DNA from: Porphyrobacter sp.
Lineage (GTDB): Bacteria > Pseudomonadota > Alphaproteobacteria > Sphingomonadales > Sphingomonadaceae
Assembly: GCA_016125555.1 (NCBI GenBank)
Contig: WGLN01000015.1
Location: forward strand, 44,125 to 108,124
Direction: 5' to 3'
DNA length: 64,000 nucleotides
The notes under the pieces are model-generated. The model was given only the letters and a program-made list of their open reading frames with translations, made no database searches and had not been told where the DNA came from. Within the stretch, counting starts at the first letter, position 1. Every line of letters begins with the position of its first letter. This document shows, in pieces, positions 23,702-31,788 of this stretch. Both the position numbers and the translations under genes were made by a program.

Positions 23702-23764
23702 ATCTCTTTTGCGTCCCCGGGATGGTCCCGAAGGACAGTGAGAAAAACCAAAGGAGATACCCCA

Positions 23765-23878
23765 ATGTTCGCCATCGACGCTTCGAACCGCCTCTTCGCC
23801 GCCGCCTTCTCGGTCGTCCTTTCGGCCGCGTTCCTGGCCTACGCGATCCTTCCCGCCAGCCCCGGCCTCGTTGCCTGA
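23765..23878 (+). CDS. 37-aa single-TM peptide, tandem copy 1
   Basis: MFAIDASNRLFAAAFSVVLSAAFLAYAILPASPGLVA; AAGGAG RBS 9 bp upstream; homologous to the next ORF. Confidence 0.75.
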   Translation: MFAIDASNRLFAAAFSVVLSAAFLAYAILPASPGLVA

Positions 23879-23920
23879 TCCGGCACCTGCCAACCTCGTT
23901 TCACAAAGGACCAATGACCC

Positions 23921-24034
23921 ATGTTCGGCTCTGACCAATCCGCCCGCCTCGCTTCCGCCGCCTTCGCGGTGGTCCTGACGATCGCGAGCTTCGCCTATGC
24001 GATCCTGCCCGCAAGCCTCGGCCTCGCGGCGTAA
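23921..24034 (+). CDS. 37-aa single-TM peptide, tandem copy 2
   Basis: MFGSDQSARLASAAFAVVLTIASFAYAILPASLGLAA; 24 of 37 residues identical to copy 1 with no gaps. Confidence 0.75.
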   Translation: MFGSDQSARLASAAFAVVLTIASFAYAILPASLGLAA

Positions 24035-24066
24035 GCCGCCGGCCCGACAACAGGAGTGACCTGCAA

Positions 24067-24282
24067 ATGAACAACGTGACACGCAATTCCGGCGGCAAGC
24101 CGCCCCGCACAGGCTTCCGCCTCGACAAGACCCACGCCAAGGTCTTCGGCGTCTGCGCCGGGATTGCCGACTACACGGGCTTTGATGCAATGTTGGTGCG
24201 GATCGGCTTCGTGGTCGGCGCGATCGCCAGCTTCGGCACGGCGGCGCTGATCTACCTCGCGATCGCGTTGATCGCCGATTGA
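24067..24282 (+). CDS. PspC domain protein
   Basis: FRLDKTHAKVFGVCAGIADYTGFDAMLVRIGFVVGAIASFGTAALIYLAIALI matches the PspC domain pattern. Confidence 0.92.
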   Translation: MNNVTRNSGGKPPRTGFRLDKTHAKVFGVCAGIADYTGFDAMLVRIGFVVGAIASFGTAALIYLAIALIAD

Positions 24283-24345
24283 GTGCAGCGCCAGACAAGC
24301 GGTTCCCGGTTTATCGGGCCGCTGCACCTGATTGAACGAACCGGG

Positions 24346-24374
24346 AAGGGGCCTCATCGGCCCCTTTCTTTTTC
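24346..24374 (+). terminator. Rho-independent terminator after pspC-like gene
   Basis: AAGGGGCC-tcatc-GGCCCCTT followed by tctttttc. Confidence 0.88.
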
Positions 24375-25155
24375 AAATGGCGGAAATGCCGCCATCCAGC
24401 TTGAGCTCTGCGCCGGTCATGAAGCGGCTTTCGTCGCTCGCCAGATAGACCACCGCATTGGCGATGTCGTTGGGCTCGCCAACGAACTTCAAGGGGATCT
24501 GGCGCGCGAGCTTTTCCATCAGCACCTCCTTGTCGAGCGCATGGGCGCGCGCCGTCCCGTCGAGGATCGGGGTGTCGACAAAGGTCGGATGGACCGAGTT
24601 GCAGCGGATGTTCATGCCCTTTTTGGCGCAGTGCAGCGCGATCGACTTCGACAGCATCCACACCGCCGCCTTGGAAGAATTGTAGGCGGGCATCGTGTCG
24701 CTGGCGATCAGCCCGGCGATGGACGAGATGTTGATGATCGAGCCCGGTGCGTGTTCGCGCATCAGCGGCAGCGCCTTCTGGCAGCCGTGGAAGATCGAAT
24801 TGACGTTGATGTCGAAGCAGCGCTGCCAGTCCTCGAACTTGCAGGTCTCGATATTGCCCGCAACCCCGATCCCGGCATTGTTGACGAGCACGCTGAGCCC
24901 GCCGAGGTGCTCGCGCGCGGCATCGACCGCGGCTTCCCACTGCGCGGGATCGGTGACGTCGTGAGCGATGCTGAAGGCCGTGCCGTCGCCCATCTCGGCA
25001 TTGATGATCGCCGCGGTTTCCGCTGCGCCTTCACCGTTGATGTCGGTCGCCAGCACCCGCGCGCCTTCCTGCGCCAGACGGATGCAATGCGCGCGGCCCA
25101 GGCCCTGCGCGCCGCCGGTCACCAAGGCCATCTTGCCCGCTACACGTCCTGCCAT
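24373..25155 (-). CDS. SDR family oxidoreductase
   Basis: KMALVTGGAQGLGRAHCIRLAQEG, VNNAGIG, YNSSKAAVWML, FMTGAELKLDGG. Confidence 0.95.
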   Translation of the reverse strand: MAGRVAGKMALVTGGAQGLGRAHCIRLAQEGARVLATDINGEGAAETAAIINAEMGDGTAFSIAHDVTDPAQWEAAVDAAREHLGGLSVLVNNAGIGVAGNIETCKFEDWQRCFDINVNSIFHGCQKALPLMREHAPGSIINISSIAGLIASDTMPAYNSSKAAVWMLSKSIALHCAKKGMNIRCNSVHPTFVDTPILDGTARAHALDKEVLMEKLARQIPLKFVGEPNDIANAVVYLASDESRFMTGAELKLDGGISAI

Positions 25156-25158
25156 TTT

Positions 25159-25740
25159 TCAGTCCTCTCCCAAGAATCCCGGTGTCAAAAGCATCGCGAT
25201 GCGCACGTCGACCGCGTGTCCGGCGCGCCGCCACTCGGCCACGAAGCGCGAAAGATCGCGCAAGGCAACCCGGTGGACGGTGATATCCTCGCTGTCGGTG
25301 CCGCCGCCTTCGCCGACGCGCACCAGCTCGCTGGCGCGCAGCAGGGTGAAGGCTTCCGAGACCATGCCCGGAGATGAGTAGAACTCGCCCAGCACCTCGA
25401 GCCTGCCGGCGCGGTAGCCGGTTTCCTCCTCGAGCTCGCGCGCGGCAGCGGACAGCGCGTCCTCGTCCTCGGCGCCCTCGTCATCGCCGATCAGACCAGC
25501 GGGAATTTCGAGGCTGAAGCGACCGAGCGGCACGCGATACTGGCTGACCAGCACGACATGGCGGGTGCCGTCCTCGTCCGCATCGAGCGCGATGATCGCC
25601 GCGGCGCGGATGCCGCGCGCGCGGCCGACATATTCCCAGCGGCCGCGTTTCTTCGCGGTGATGAAGCGCCCCTCCCACATGACCTCTTCGGGCAGGTCGG
25701 CGTCGCGGTCTTTGTGCAAGGGGGAACTCCGTCGGGGCAA
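25159..25740 (-). CDS. NUDIX hydrolase (ADP-ribose pyrophosphatase-like)
   Basis: Nudix box region SAAARELEEETGYRAGRLEVLGEFYSSPGMVSE. Confidence 0.9.
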   Translation of the reverse strand: MPRRSSPLHKDRDADLPEEVMWEGRFITAKKRGRWEYVGRARGIRAAAIIALDADEDGTRHVVLVSQYRVPLGRFSLEIPAGLIGDDEGAEDEDALSAAARELEEETGYRAGRLEVLGEFYSSPGMVSEAFTLLRASELVRVGEGGGTDSEDITVHRVALRDLSRFVAEWRRAGHAVDVRIAMLLTPGFLGED

Positions 25741-25795
25741 TGGGCGAGCGCCCTTCGACAGCCTTGCGGGGCGCGGGTCAAGGGCGAAGCGAGGC

Positions 25796-26470
25796 CTAGA
25801 CCTCGATCAGCCGGTCGGGCAGCTCGTTCTCGTCATCCGCACCGCGCGGGAAATGTTCGGCAAGGACATGGCCGACATCGGCGATGCCCACTGCCAGCCC
25901 CTCGGCGACGCGGCCCTTCCCGATGTGGGCAAGCATGTCCCCCATCGCCTCCCCCCACACTTCGGGCGCGACCTTGGCGGCGATGGTCTCGTCGGCGACG
26001 ATCTCGGCGCGGTGTTCGCGCATCGAGAGGTAGATCAGCACGCCGGTGCGCCCGGTGGTGCGCCGCTCTGCCCCGACCTTGAACTGGCGCACCGCCTGGT
26101 CGTGGACGCGCGCGGTCTTTACCGGTGCGGGGATGAGGAGGAACTTGAGCGGTTGCCACTGCTGCACCAGCATCACCGCCGCGAACTTGAGAAGTCCGAG
26201 CACGACGACCATGCTGGCAATCTCGCCGGTGGTCCATTGGTGGCCCCACCCGCCCAGCAGCGCATCCCATGTCTCGAGGAAGGGAAGCGGGACGGCGGCG
26301 AAGACGCTCATCGCGGTGAAGGCCGCCGCGCTCGCCCACAGCAGCGCGACATCGGTGTAGCCGTCCGAACGGTCGGCAAGAACGGTCACGATCTCGCCCG
26401 AGGTGGCGCTTTCCGCGGCGGTCACCGCTTCGGCGACGCGCCTGCGGCCTTCATCGTCAAGCCAAGCCAT
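25796..26470 (-). CDS. TPM domain membrane protein
   Basis: TSGEIVTVLADRSDGYTD, two TM stretches, TGVLIYLSMREHRAEIVADETIAAKV. Confidence 0.85.
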   Translation of the reverse strand: MAWLDDEGRRRVAEAVTAAESATSGEIVTVLADRSDGYTDVALLWASAAAFTAMSVFAAVPLPFLETWDALLGGWGHQWTTGEIASMVVVLGLLKFAAVMLVQQWQPLKFLLIPAPVKTARVHDQAVRQFKVGAERRTTGRTGVLIYLSMREHRAEIVADETIAAKVAPEVWGEAMGDMLAHIGKGRVAEGLAVGIADVGHVLAEHFPRGADDENELPDRLIEV

Positions 26471-26473
26471 GAT

Positions 26474-26600
26474 CTACCATCCCCCCGAGGCGCCGCCGCC
26501 GCCCGAGCTGCCGCCGCCGAAGCCGCCGAAGCCGCCCCCGCCGCCGCCGAAGCCCCCGCCGCCGCCGAAGCCGCCCCCGAACCCGCCGCCGCGATGGCCG
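26474..26600 (-). repeat. Low-complexity Gly/Phe-Gly coding repeat
   Basis: Repeated ccgccgccgaag-type triplets encoding GGFGGGFGGGGGFGGGGGGFGG. Confidence 0.8.
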
Positions 26601-27364
26601 CGATCCGACAGGGCGCCGCGCGCGATCGCGCTGCCGACTTCCCACAGGATCACGTCGCGCGCCGTGTCGCCGAGGCCGCGGCTGCCCCAGGGGCCGCTGC
26701 CCCGCGAACGATACCGTCGCCGGCCGCGGCCGCGCAGCAGCGGCAGGACGAAGAAGAAGAACAGCACCACCAGCCAGATCAGCATGCCGAACGGAAAGCC
26801 GCCGTCGCTGCGGCTCTTCTGCGCCTCGGCGGCCTGCGCGGCTTCCTCGATGGCGATGGCGTCTTCCGGGCTCTTGGCAAGGTGCGCGAGGATCGCGTCG
26901 ACCCCGGCGGTCACCCCGCCATCGAAATCGCCCTGCTTGAAGCGCGGCGCAATCACGTCGTTGATGACGCGCCCGGCCATGATCCCGCCGAAATAGCCGT
27001 GGAGGCCATAGCCGACCTCGATCCGCATCTTGCGCTCGTTGGGCGCGATCAGCAGCAGCAGGCCGGCATCGCGCTTGGCCCCGCCGATGCCCCACTTGTC
27101 GGTGAAGAGGGTGGTCGCGTAGCTCTCGATGCTGGCCCTGCCGAGGCTCGGCACGGTGGCGACGATGATCGCGCGGCCGGTCTCCTTGTTGTAGGCGCGC
27201 AAGGTGGCATCGAGGTCAGCCTCGGTCGCGGGCGAGAGAATGTTCGCCCCGTCATAGACCGGCCCGTCGGGGCGCGGGGGATAGTCCTGCGCCTGCGCGG
27301 TTGCGGAAAAGACGAGCAGCAGTGCGGCCAACCAGAACGGGAGCAAGGCGCGTAACCGGCTCAT
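26474..27364 (-). CDS. TPM domain protein, YgcG family, Gly-rich C-terminus
   Basis: ETGRAIIVATVPSLGRASIESYATTLFTDKWGIGGAKRDAGLLLLIAPNERKMRIEVGYGLHGY; C-terminal GGGFGGGGGG...SGGW. Confidence 0.92.
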   Translation of the reverse strand: MSRLRALLPFWLAALLLVFSATAQAQDYPPRPDGPVYDGANILSPATEADLDATLRAYNKETGRAIIVATVPSLGRASIESYATTLFTDKWGIGGAKRDAGLLLLIAPNERKMRIEVGYGLHGYFGGIMAGRVINDVIAPRFKQGDFDGGVTAGVDAILAHLAKSPEDAIAIEEAAQAAEAQKSRSDGGFPFGMLIWLVVLFFFFVLPLLRGRGRRRYRSRGSGPWGSRGLGDTARDVILWEVGSAIARGALSDRGHRGGGFGGGFGGGGGFGGGGGGFGGFGGGSSGGGGASGGW

Positions 27365-27894
27365 GCGGCCTCCTTCATGATCTCGACGCAGAACGGGCTG
27401 ACCGGACCCGGCGTGACCTTGGCGGTTTCGATGCGGGTCATCAGCGCCGCGACCGCCTGCGCGGTCCCCCCGTCGAAATCGCCCGCCGCGAACCGCGGCA
27501 GCAAGTCGTCGTCGAGGATCTGGCGCGCCGCGTCATTCGTCACCACGGTTTCCAGACCGCAACCGACCTCGATACGCGCCTGCCTTTCGGCAGGGGCGAT
27601 CAGCACGAGCACGCCGCGTTGGGTCTTGGCCGAGCCGATGCCCCATTGGTTATACATCCGCTTGGCGATGATCTCGATGCTTTCGTTCTTCAGTTCCGGC
27701 ATGGTTGCGATCACGATCGCGGTTTCCTTCTCGTCCCAGTAGCGCCGCAGCTTCTTGTCCAGCGCCTGTTCTGCGGCGGGCGAGATGATGTCGGCCTCGT
27801 CGACCACCGGCTCGCTCGGACGTTCCGGCCCGGCCTCCGCCGCGCAGGCCGAAGCCAGCAGCGTGAGGCCGAGAAGCGCGGATCGCCCGATCAC
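27361..27894 (-). CDS. TPM domain protein
   Basis: KETAIVIATMPELKNESIEIIAKRMYNQWGIGSAKTQRGVLVLIAPAERQARIEVGCGLE; overlaps the next gene by 4 nt. Confidence 0.9.
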   Translation of the reverse strand: MIGRSALLGLTLLASACAAEAGPERPSEPVVDEADIISPAAEQALDKKLRRYWDEKETAIVIATMPELKNESIEIIAKRMYNQWGIGSAKTQRGVLVLIAPAERQARIEVGCGLETVVTNDAARQILDDDLLPRFAAGDFDGGTAQAVAALMTRIETAKVTPGPVSPFCVEIMKEAA

Positions 27895-27895
27895 C

Positions 27896-28525
27896 TCAGT
27901 TCGCGGCCGCGGGCGTGGCGCTGCCGGTGATGGCGCTCATGTCCACCTTGGGGTTGGCCTTCGCCGCCTCGGCCGCCTCGAAATATTCGAGCGGCTTGGC
28001 GCCGTGGATCACGTTCGCCCCGATGCTCGAGGGGAAGGTGCGAATCTCGGTGTTGTAATCCCGCGCGAGGTCGTTGTAGCGCACCCGCTCGGTGTTGATC
28101 TGGTTGTTGGCCTCGTCGATCGCCACCATCAGGTCGGCAAAGCGCGGCTGGCTGGCGAGCTGCGGGTAGTTCTCCACCACGGTGCGCAGCTGGCCCAATG
28201 CCTGCGTCAGCTGGTTCTGCGCCTGGTTGAACTTCTGGAACTCCTCGGGGTTCGAGAGGTCGTCGGTGGTGATGTTGATCGAGGTGGCGCGGGCGCGGGC
28301 ATCGATCACGCCTTGCAGGATGTCCTTCTCCGAAATCGCGGCGGCCTGCACCACGGAAACGAGGTTGGGGATCTTGTCGGAACGGTTCTGCAGCGCGCTT
28401 TCGACATTGCCCCACTGGGCCTTGGCGGCCTCTTCCTTGGTGGGCACCGAGTTGATCCCGCAGGCGGCAAGCGCGAGCGCGGCGACGGCGGCGAGCGCGC
28501 CGCGCAGCATGGTGGTGAACGTCAT
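27896..28525 (-). CDS. lemA: LemA family protein
   Basis: AQWGNVESALQNRSDKIPNLVSVVQ; ERVRYNDLARDYNTEIRTFPSSIGA. Confidence 0.94.
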   Translation of the reverse strand: MTFTTMLRGALAAVAALALAACGINSVPTKEEAAKAQWGNVESALQNRSDKIPNLVSVVQAAAISEKDILQGVIDARARATSINITTDDLSNPEEFQKFNQAQNQLTQALGQLRTVVENYPQLASQPRFADLMVAIDEANNQINTERVRYNDLARDYNTEIRTFPSSIGANVIHGAKPLEYFEAAEAAKANPKVDMSAITGSATPAAAN

Positions 28526-28700
28526 TGATCGATCCCTCCTCAAGGCGCGCGGTCCGGCGGGGCCGGAGCGGCAGGTTCCTGTATTGCCGATATAGCACAC
28601 CGCTCCCCCGGTTCAAGCGGTGGAAGGGGCGGCGCCTGCCGCTTGGCAGGCCGCGTCGGGAGTGCCAGAAGGGCGCAATCAGCGGACAAAGGGGATTGCC

Positions 28701-29138
28701 ATGCTGTCGGAATTCAAGGCCTTCATCGCCAAGGGCAACGTGATGCAGCTGGCGGTCGCGGTGATCATCGGGGCGGCCTTCGGGAAGATCGTCACCTCGC
28801 TCACCGATGACGTGATCATGCCGCTGGTGGGCGCGATCTTCGGCGGCGCGGATTTCTCGTCCTACTTCATCCTGCTCTCGGCGCCCGAGGGCTACGAGGG
28901 GGCGATGAACGACTACGCCGCCCTGAAAGAGGCGGGGGCCGCCATGATCGGCTACGGCGCCTTCATCACGGCGATCATCAATTTCCTGATCCTCGCCTTC
29001 ATCATCTTCCTGCTGGTCCGCTATGCCAACAAGGTCACCGCGCAGTTCGAGAAGCAGGAGGAAGAGGCCGCGCCCGCCCCGGTAGGGCCGACCGAGACCG
29101 AACTGCTCACCGAGATCCGCGACCTGCTCAAGAAATAG
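28701..29138 (+). CDS. mscL: Large-conductance mechanosensitive channel
   Basis: [46 protein letters not shown]. Confidence 0.97.
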   Translation: MLSEFKAFIAKGNVMQLAVAVIIGAAFGKIVTSLTDDVIMPLVGAIFGGADFSSYFILLSAPEGYEGAMNDYAALKEAGAAMIGYGAFITAIINFLILAFIIFLLVRYANKVTAQFEKQEEEAAPAPVGPTETELLTEIRDLLKK

Positions 29139-29152
29139 CGGCGCGCGCTCAC

Positions 29153-29180
29153 TTCACATTAAGGCTGCAATCGCTATATC
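29153..29180 (+). promoter_or_regulatory. Candidate sigma-70-type promoter of ssrA
   Basis: TTCACA - 16 bp - TATATC just upstream of the tmRNA acceptor piece. Confidence 0.5.
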
Positions 29181-29186
29181 GGACGG

Positions 29187-29555
29187 TGCCGGTTTCGGCC
29201 GGCTATGGCGATAAATTGCTGCGTGCAATAGATGCAACGGACCCGGGGGCAGTACCCGGCGGCTCCACCAGAAGCGGCGGCCCCTTCAAAGGGCGCCGCA
29301 CCTCCTGACGGGGCCGAACCAGGATCGACGTGTGTTGAAAAGCGTGGTTTTCGCCCGGGCTGAGTAACCCGTTAAAGGCTCAAAACCCATAAGTGCCAAC
29401 GACAACGAAGCACTTGCTCTCGCTGCGTAATGTGACGGCCTAACGGCCTGAATCTACAAAGCCTAGAGCACGGTTCGGACCGAACCGGGTAACAGAATCG
29501 GAAACCGGGGGCCCGGGGGAGCCTAGCAACAGAATCCCCCACCTTACCCGGAGAT
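29187..29555 (+). ncRNA. ssrA: Two-piece (permuted) tmRNA; ends approximate
   Basis: Acceptor piece ends GGACCCGGGGGCAGTACCCGGCGGCTCCACCA (29270); coding piece begins GGGGCCGAACCAGGATCGACGTG (29310); GGGGCCG pairs with CGGCTCC; tag GCC AAC GAC AAC GAA GCA CTT GCT CTC GCT GCG TAA (29395-29430) = ANDNEALALAA. Confidence 0.95.
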
Positions 29556-29682
29556 TTTTTGCTCAGGATTGCGTGATCTTGCTGACCTTCTGAGTGGTCA
29601 GCACCGAACGGACCGGCGGCGGCGCGCTTGTCAGTGCTGGCGATCGGTGCCTTTTGCGCAAAATCTAGCGAAAGAATTGCCC

Positions 29683-30153
29683 ATGACACATTTTGCCATT
29701 CGTCCGCTCGCGCGCGGCGATCTCCCCCGCGTTGCCTATCTGGTCGATAAGAACGCAATGTTTCCATCCGAGATGCTCGATGAGATGACATCGGCCTATT
29801 TCGACGGAGATGGCGGTAGCCAGCACTGGATCGTTGCTGACCGCGACGGGACCGTCGAAGGGGTGGCCTACACTGTCCCCGAACCGATGACCGAGGGCAC
29901 GTGGAACACGCTTCTCATCTGTGTCGACCCGGAGGCCCATGGGAACGGGATCGGTACAGCCATGATGCGGCACATCGAGCACGAACTGAGCAGCCTGCGC
30001 GCCCGCGTCTTGCTGGTCGAGACGTCGGGGACACCCGGATTCGAACGCACGCGCGGGTTCTATGATGGCCTCGGTTATGAGCGCGAAGCGCGAATTCGAG
30101 ACTACTACGCCGCTGGAGACGACAAGGTCATCTTCCGCAAAGCGCTGCTTTGA
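29683..30153 (+). CDS. GNAT family N-acetyltransferase
   Basis: LLICVDPEAHGNGIGTAMMRHIE acetyl-CoA motif; GFERTRGFYDGLGYEREARIRDYYAAGDDKVIFRK. Confidence 0.9.
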   Translation: MTHFAIRPLARGDLPRVAYLVDKNAMFPSEMLDEMTSAYFDGDGGSQHWIVADRDGTVEGVAYTVPEPMTEGTWNTLLICVDPEAHGNGIGTAMMRHIEHELSSLRARVLLVETSGTPGFERTRGFYDGLGYEREARIRDYYAAGDDKVIFRKALL

Positions 30154-30193
30154 GACGTCGGGGCCGGGTGGAGGTTTCGGCGGCTGCCCGGCC

Positions 30194-30445
30194 CTAATCC
30201 TGACCGGCGACCCTCGCGCGCAACTCTGCGACTTCCTTTTCCAGCTTGAGGCAATCGAGCATCTTCGCGCCCGCGAGGAACACCGATCCGGTGGTGGCGA
30301 GGAACAGCAGGTGCCCGCCGAAGCCGGGAAACTGGTGAAGATAGGCGGTGCCGCGCGCGGTCGAACCCAGGGCGAGGGCATAGATGATCAGGAACGCCTC
30401 GAAGCGGGTCTTGATCACGAACAGCCGACCGATCTTGCGCAGCAT
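30194..30445 (-). CDS. Small membrane protein of unknown function
   Basis: 83-aa ORF with TM stretch FEAFLIIYALALGSTARG and C-terminal KLEKEVAELRARV helix. Confidence 0.65.
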   Translation of the reverse strand: MLRKIGRLFVIKTRFEAFLIIYALALGSTARGTAYLHQFPGFGGHLLFLATTGSVFLAGAKMLDCLKLEKEVAELRARVAGQD

Positions 30446-30537
30446 GGGCTCTCCCGGGACAGGCGGGCGTCGCTTGTGGCGGCGCCGTTTAACGATGTCG
30501 TAACCCTACCCTGCGCCGCCCCGAGTCGGCAAACGCG

Positions 30538-31788
30538 TTAACCAAGCTGTCCCAGATCGAGCGCGTCGAGCAGGGCGAGCCGTGCGGCGATCACGCTCGA
30601 CGCGAGCGCATCGGTCCCGACGTCGGACGGGTCGATCTGCTCGGGCCAATAACGGGCGATCACGCTCTCGATCAGGTCGGCGCGGGCCTCGTCGAGCAGG
30701 AAGCGCGGGTCGACGGTCGCGGGATCGCAGACGACCCGCAGGCGCAGGCACGCGGGCCCGCCGCCATTCGCCATCGACTGGCGAACGTCGACCGGGATCA
30801 CCTGCCGGATCGGGCCGTTCCCCGCGAGCATCCTCTCGCACCAGCTCCACACGGAGTCGCTCTCGCGGCACTCCTCGGGAACGACCAGCGCCATCGTGCC
30901 GTCGGGCAAGGTGAGCAACTGGGCGTTGAAGAGGTAGGTGCGGATCGCTTCCTCGAGGCTGACCGCGGAAGAAGGCACCTCGACTACTTCGAGCGCGGGG
31001 AAGGCCGCGCGCATTGCCTCATACGCGCCCTGCCGGTCGGCGAAGGCCTGTTCGTGGGTGAACAGCACCCGGCCGTTCGCCACCGCCACCACGTCATTGT
31101 GGAAAGCGCCGGCGGCGATCGCCTCGGGGTTCTGCTCGATGAACACGGTGCGTTCGGATGCGAGCCCATGGGCGCGCGCGACGAGGCGGCTCGCCTGTTC
31201 GTGCTGGCGCGCGGGAAAGCGGCCCCCGAGGCGCCCATAGACGAACACCTCGACACCCGGAGCATCGTGGCTTTTGCACAGCCGCATGTGATTGGCGGCG
31301 CCCTCGTCCCCGAAAGTCGGCGGCACGGCTTCGTGCACCGCGAAGTGCTTCGGGTCGGCGAAAGCGATGTCGAGCTGGCGCTTGGTGTCGGGCCATTCCT
31401 GCGCGCGGTGGAGCATGGTGACGAGATTGGCGGGCGTCAGGTGGCAGCGCCCGTCGGCGGTGTCGGGCGCGGGGCTGACGGTCGCGGCATTGGCGGTCCA
31501 CATCGAGGAGGCCGACCACGGCGCGGCGCGCAGCTGTGCGGGCTCGCTCCCGTCGAGCGCAAGCGCCTGCTGGAGCGCGCGGTTGGGGCGGGGGAGCGGC
31601 AGCAGGTAGCCCTGCACGCCCAGCCGCGCGAGATTGCCGCGCATCTTCGCCACCCCCTGCAAGGCCGCCGCGCGCGGATAGGAGGGATCGCCCGCATGGC
31701 TCGCGCTGGCGATGTTGCCGAGGCTGAGGCCGGCATAGTTGTGGGAGGGCCCGACGATTCCGTCGAAGTTGATTTCCGTGAGGCTCAT
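30538..31788 (-). CDS. astB: N-succinylarginine dihydrolase
   Basis: EINFDGIVGPSHNYAGLSLGNIAS; FHNDVVAVANGRVLF; SMANGGGPACLRLRV. Confidence 0.96.
   Translation of the reverse strand: MSLTEINFDGIVGPSHNYAGLSLGNIASASHAGDPSYPRAAALQGVAKMRGNLARLGVQGYLLPLPRPNRALQQALALDGSEPAQLRAAPWSASSMWTANAATVSPAPDTADGRCHLTPANLVTMLHRAQEWPDTKRQLDIAFADPKHFAVHEAVPPTFGDEGAANHMRLCKSHDAPGVEVFVYGRLGGRFPARQHEQASRLVARAHGLASERTVFIEQNPEAIAAGAFHNDVVAVANGRVLFTHEQAFADRQGAYEAMRAAFPALEVVEVPSSAVSLEEAIRTYLFNAQLLTLPDGTMALVVPEECRESDSVWSWCERMLAGNGPIRQVIPVDVRQSMANGGGPACLRLRVVCDPATVDPRFLLDEARADLIESVIARYWPEQIDPSDVGTDALASSVIAARLALLDALDLGQLG

Noticed and set aside
23914-23934. Mini-ORF MTHVRL overlapping the start of the second 37-aa peptide
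   Set aside because: Too short to support; noted only because its spacing to the AAGGA element is closer than that of the peptide start.
26474-26600. Repetitive ccgccgaag tract as a CRISPR or intergenic tandem repeat
   Set aside because: In-frame Gly-rich tail of a YgcG-type protein with no spacer structure.
29372-29791. ORFs covering the ssrA region
   Set aside because: They cover the tmRNA coding piece; RNA structure and tag explain the sequence better.
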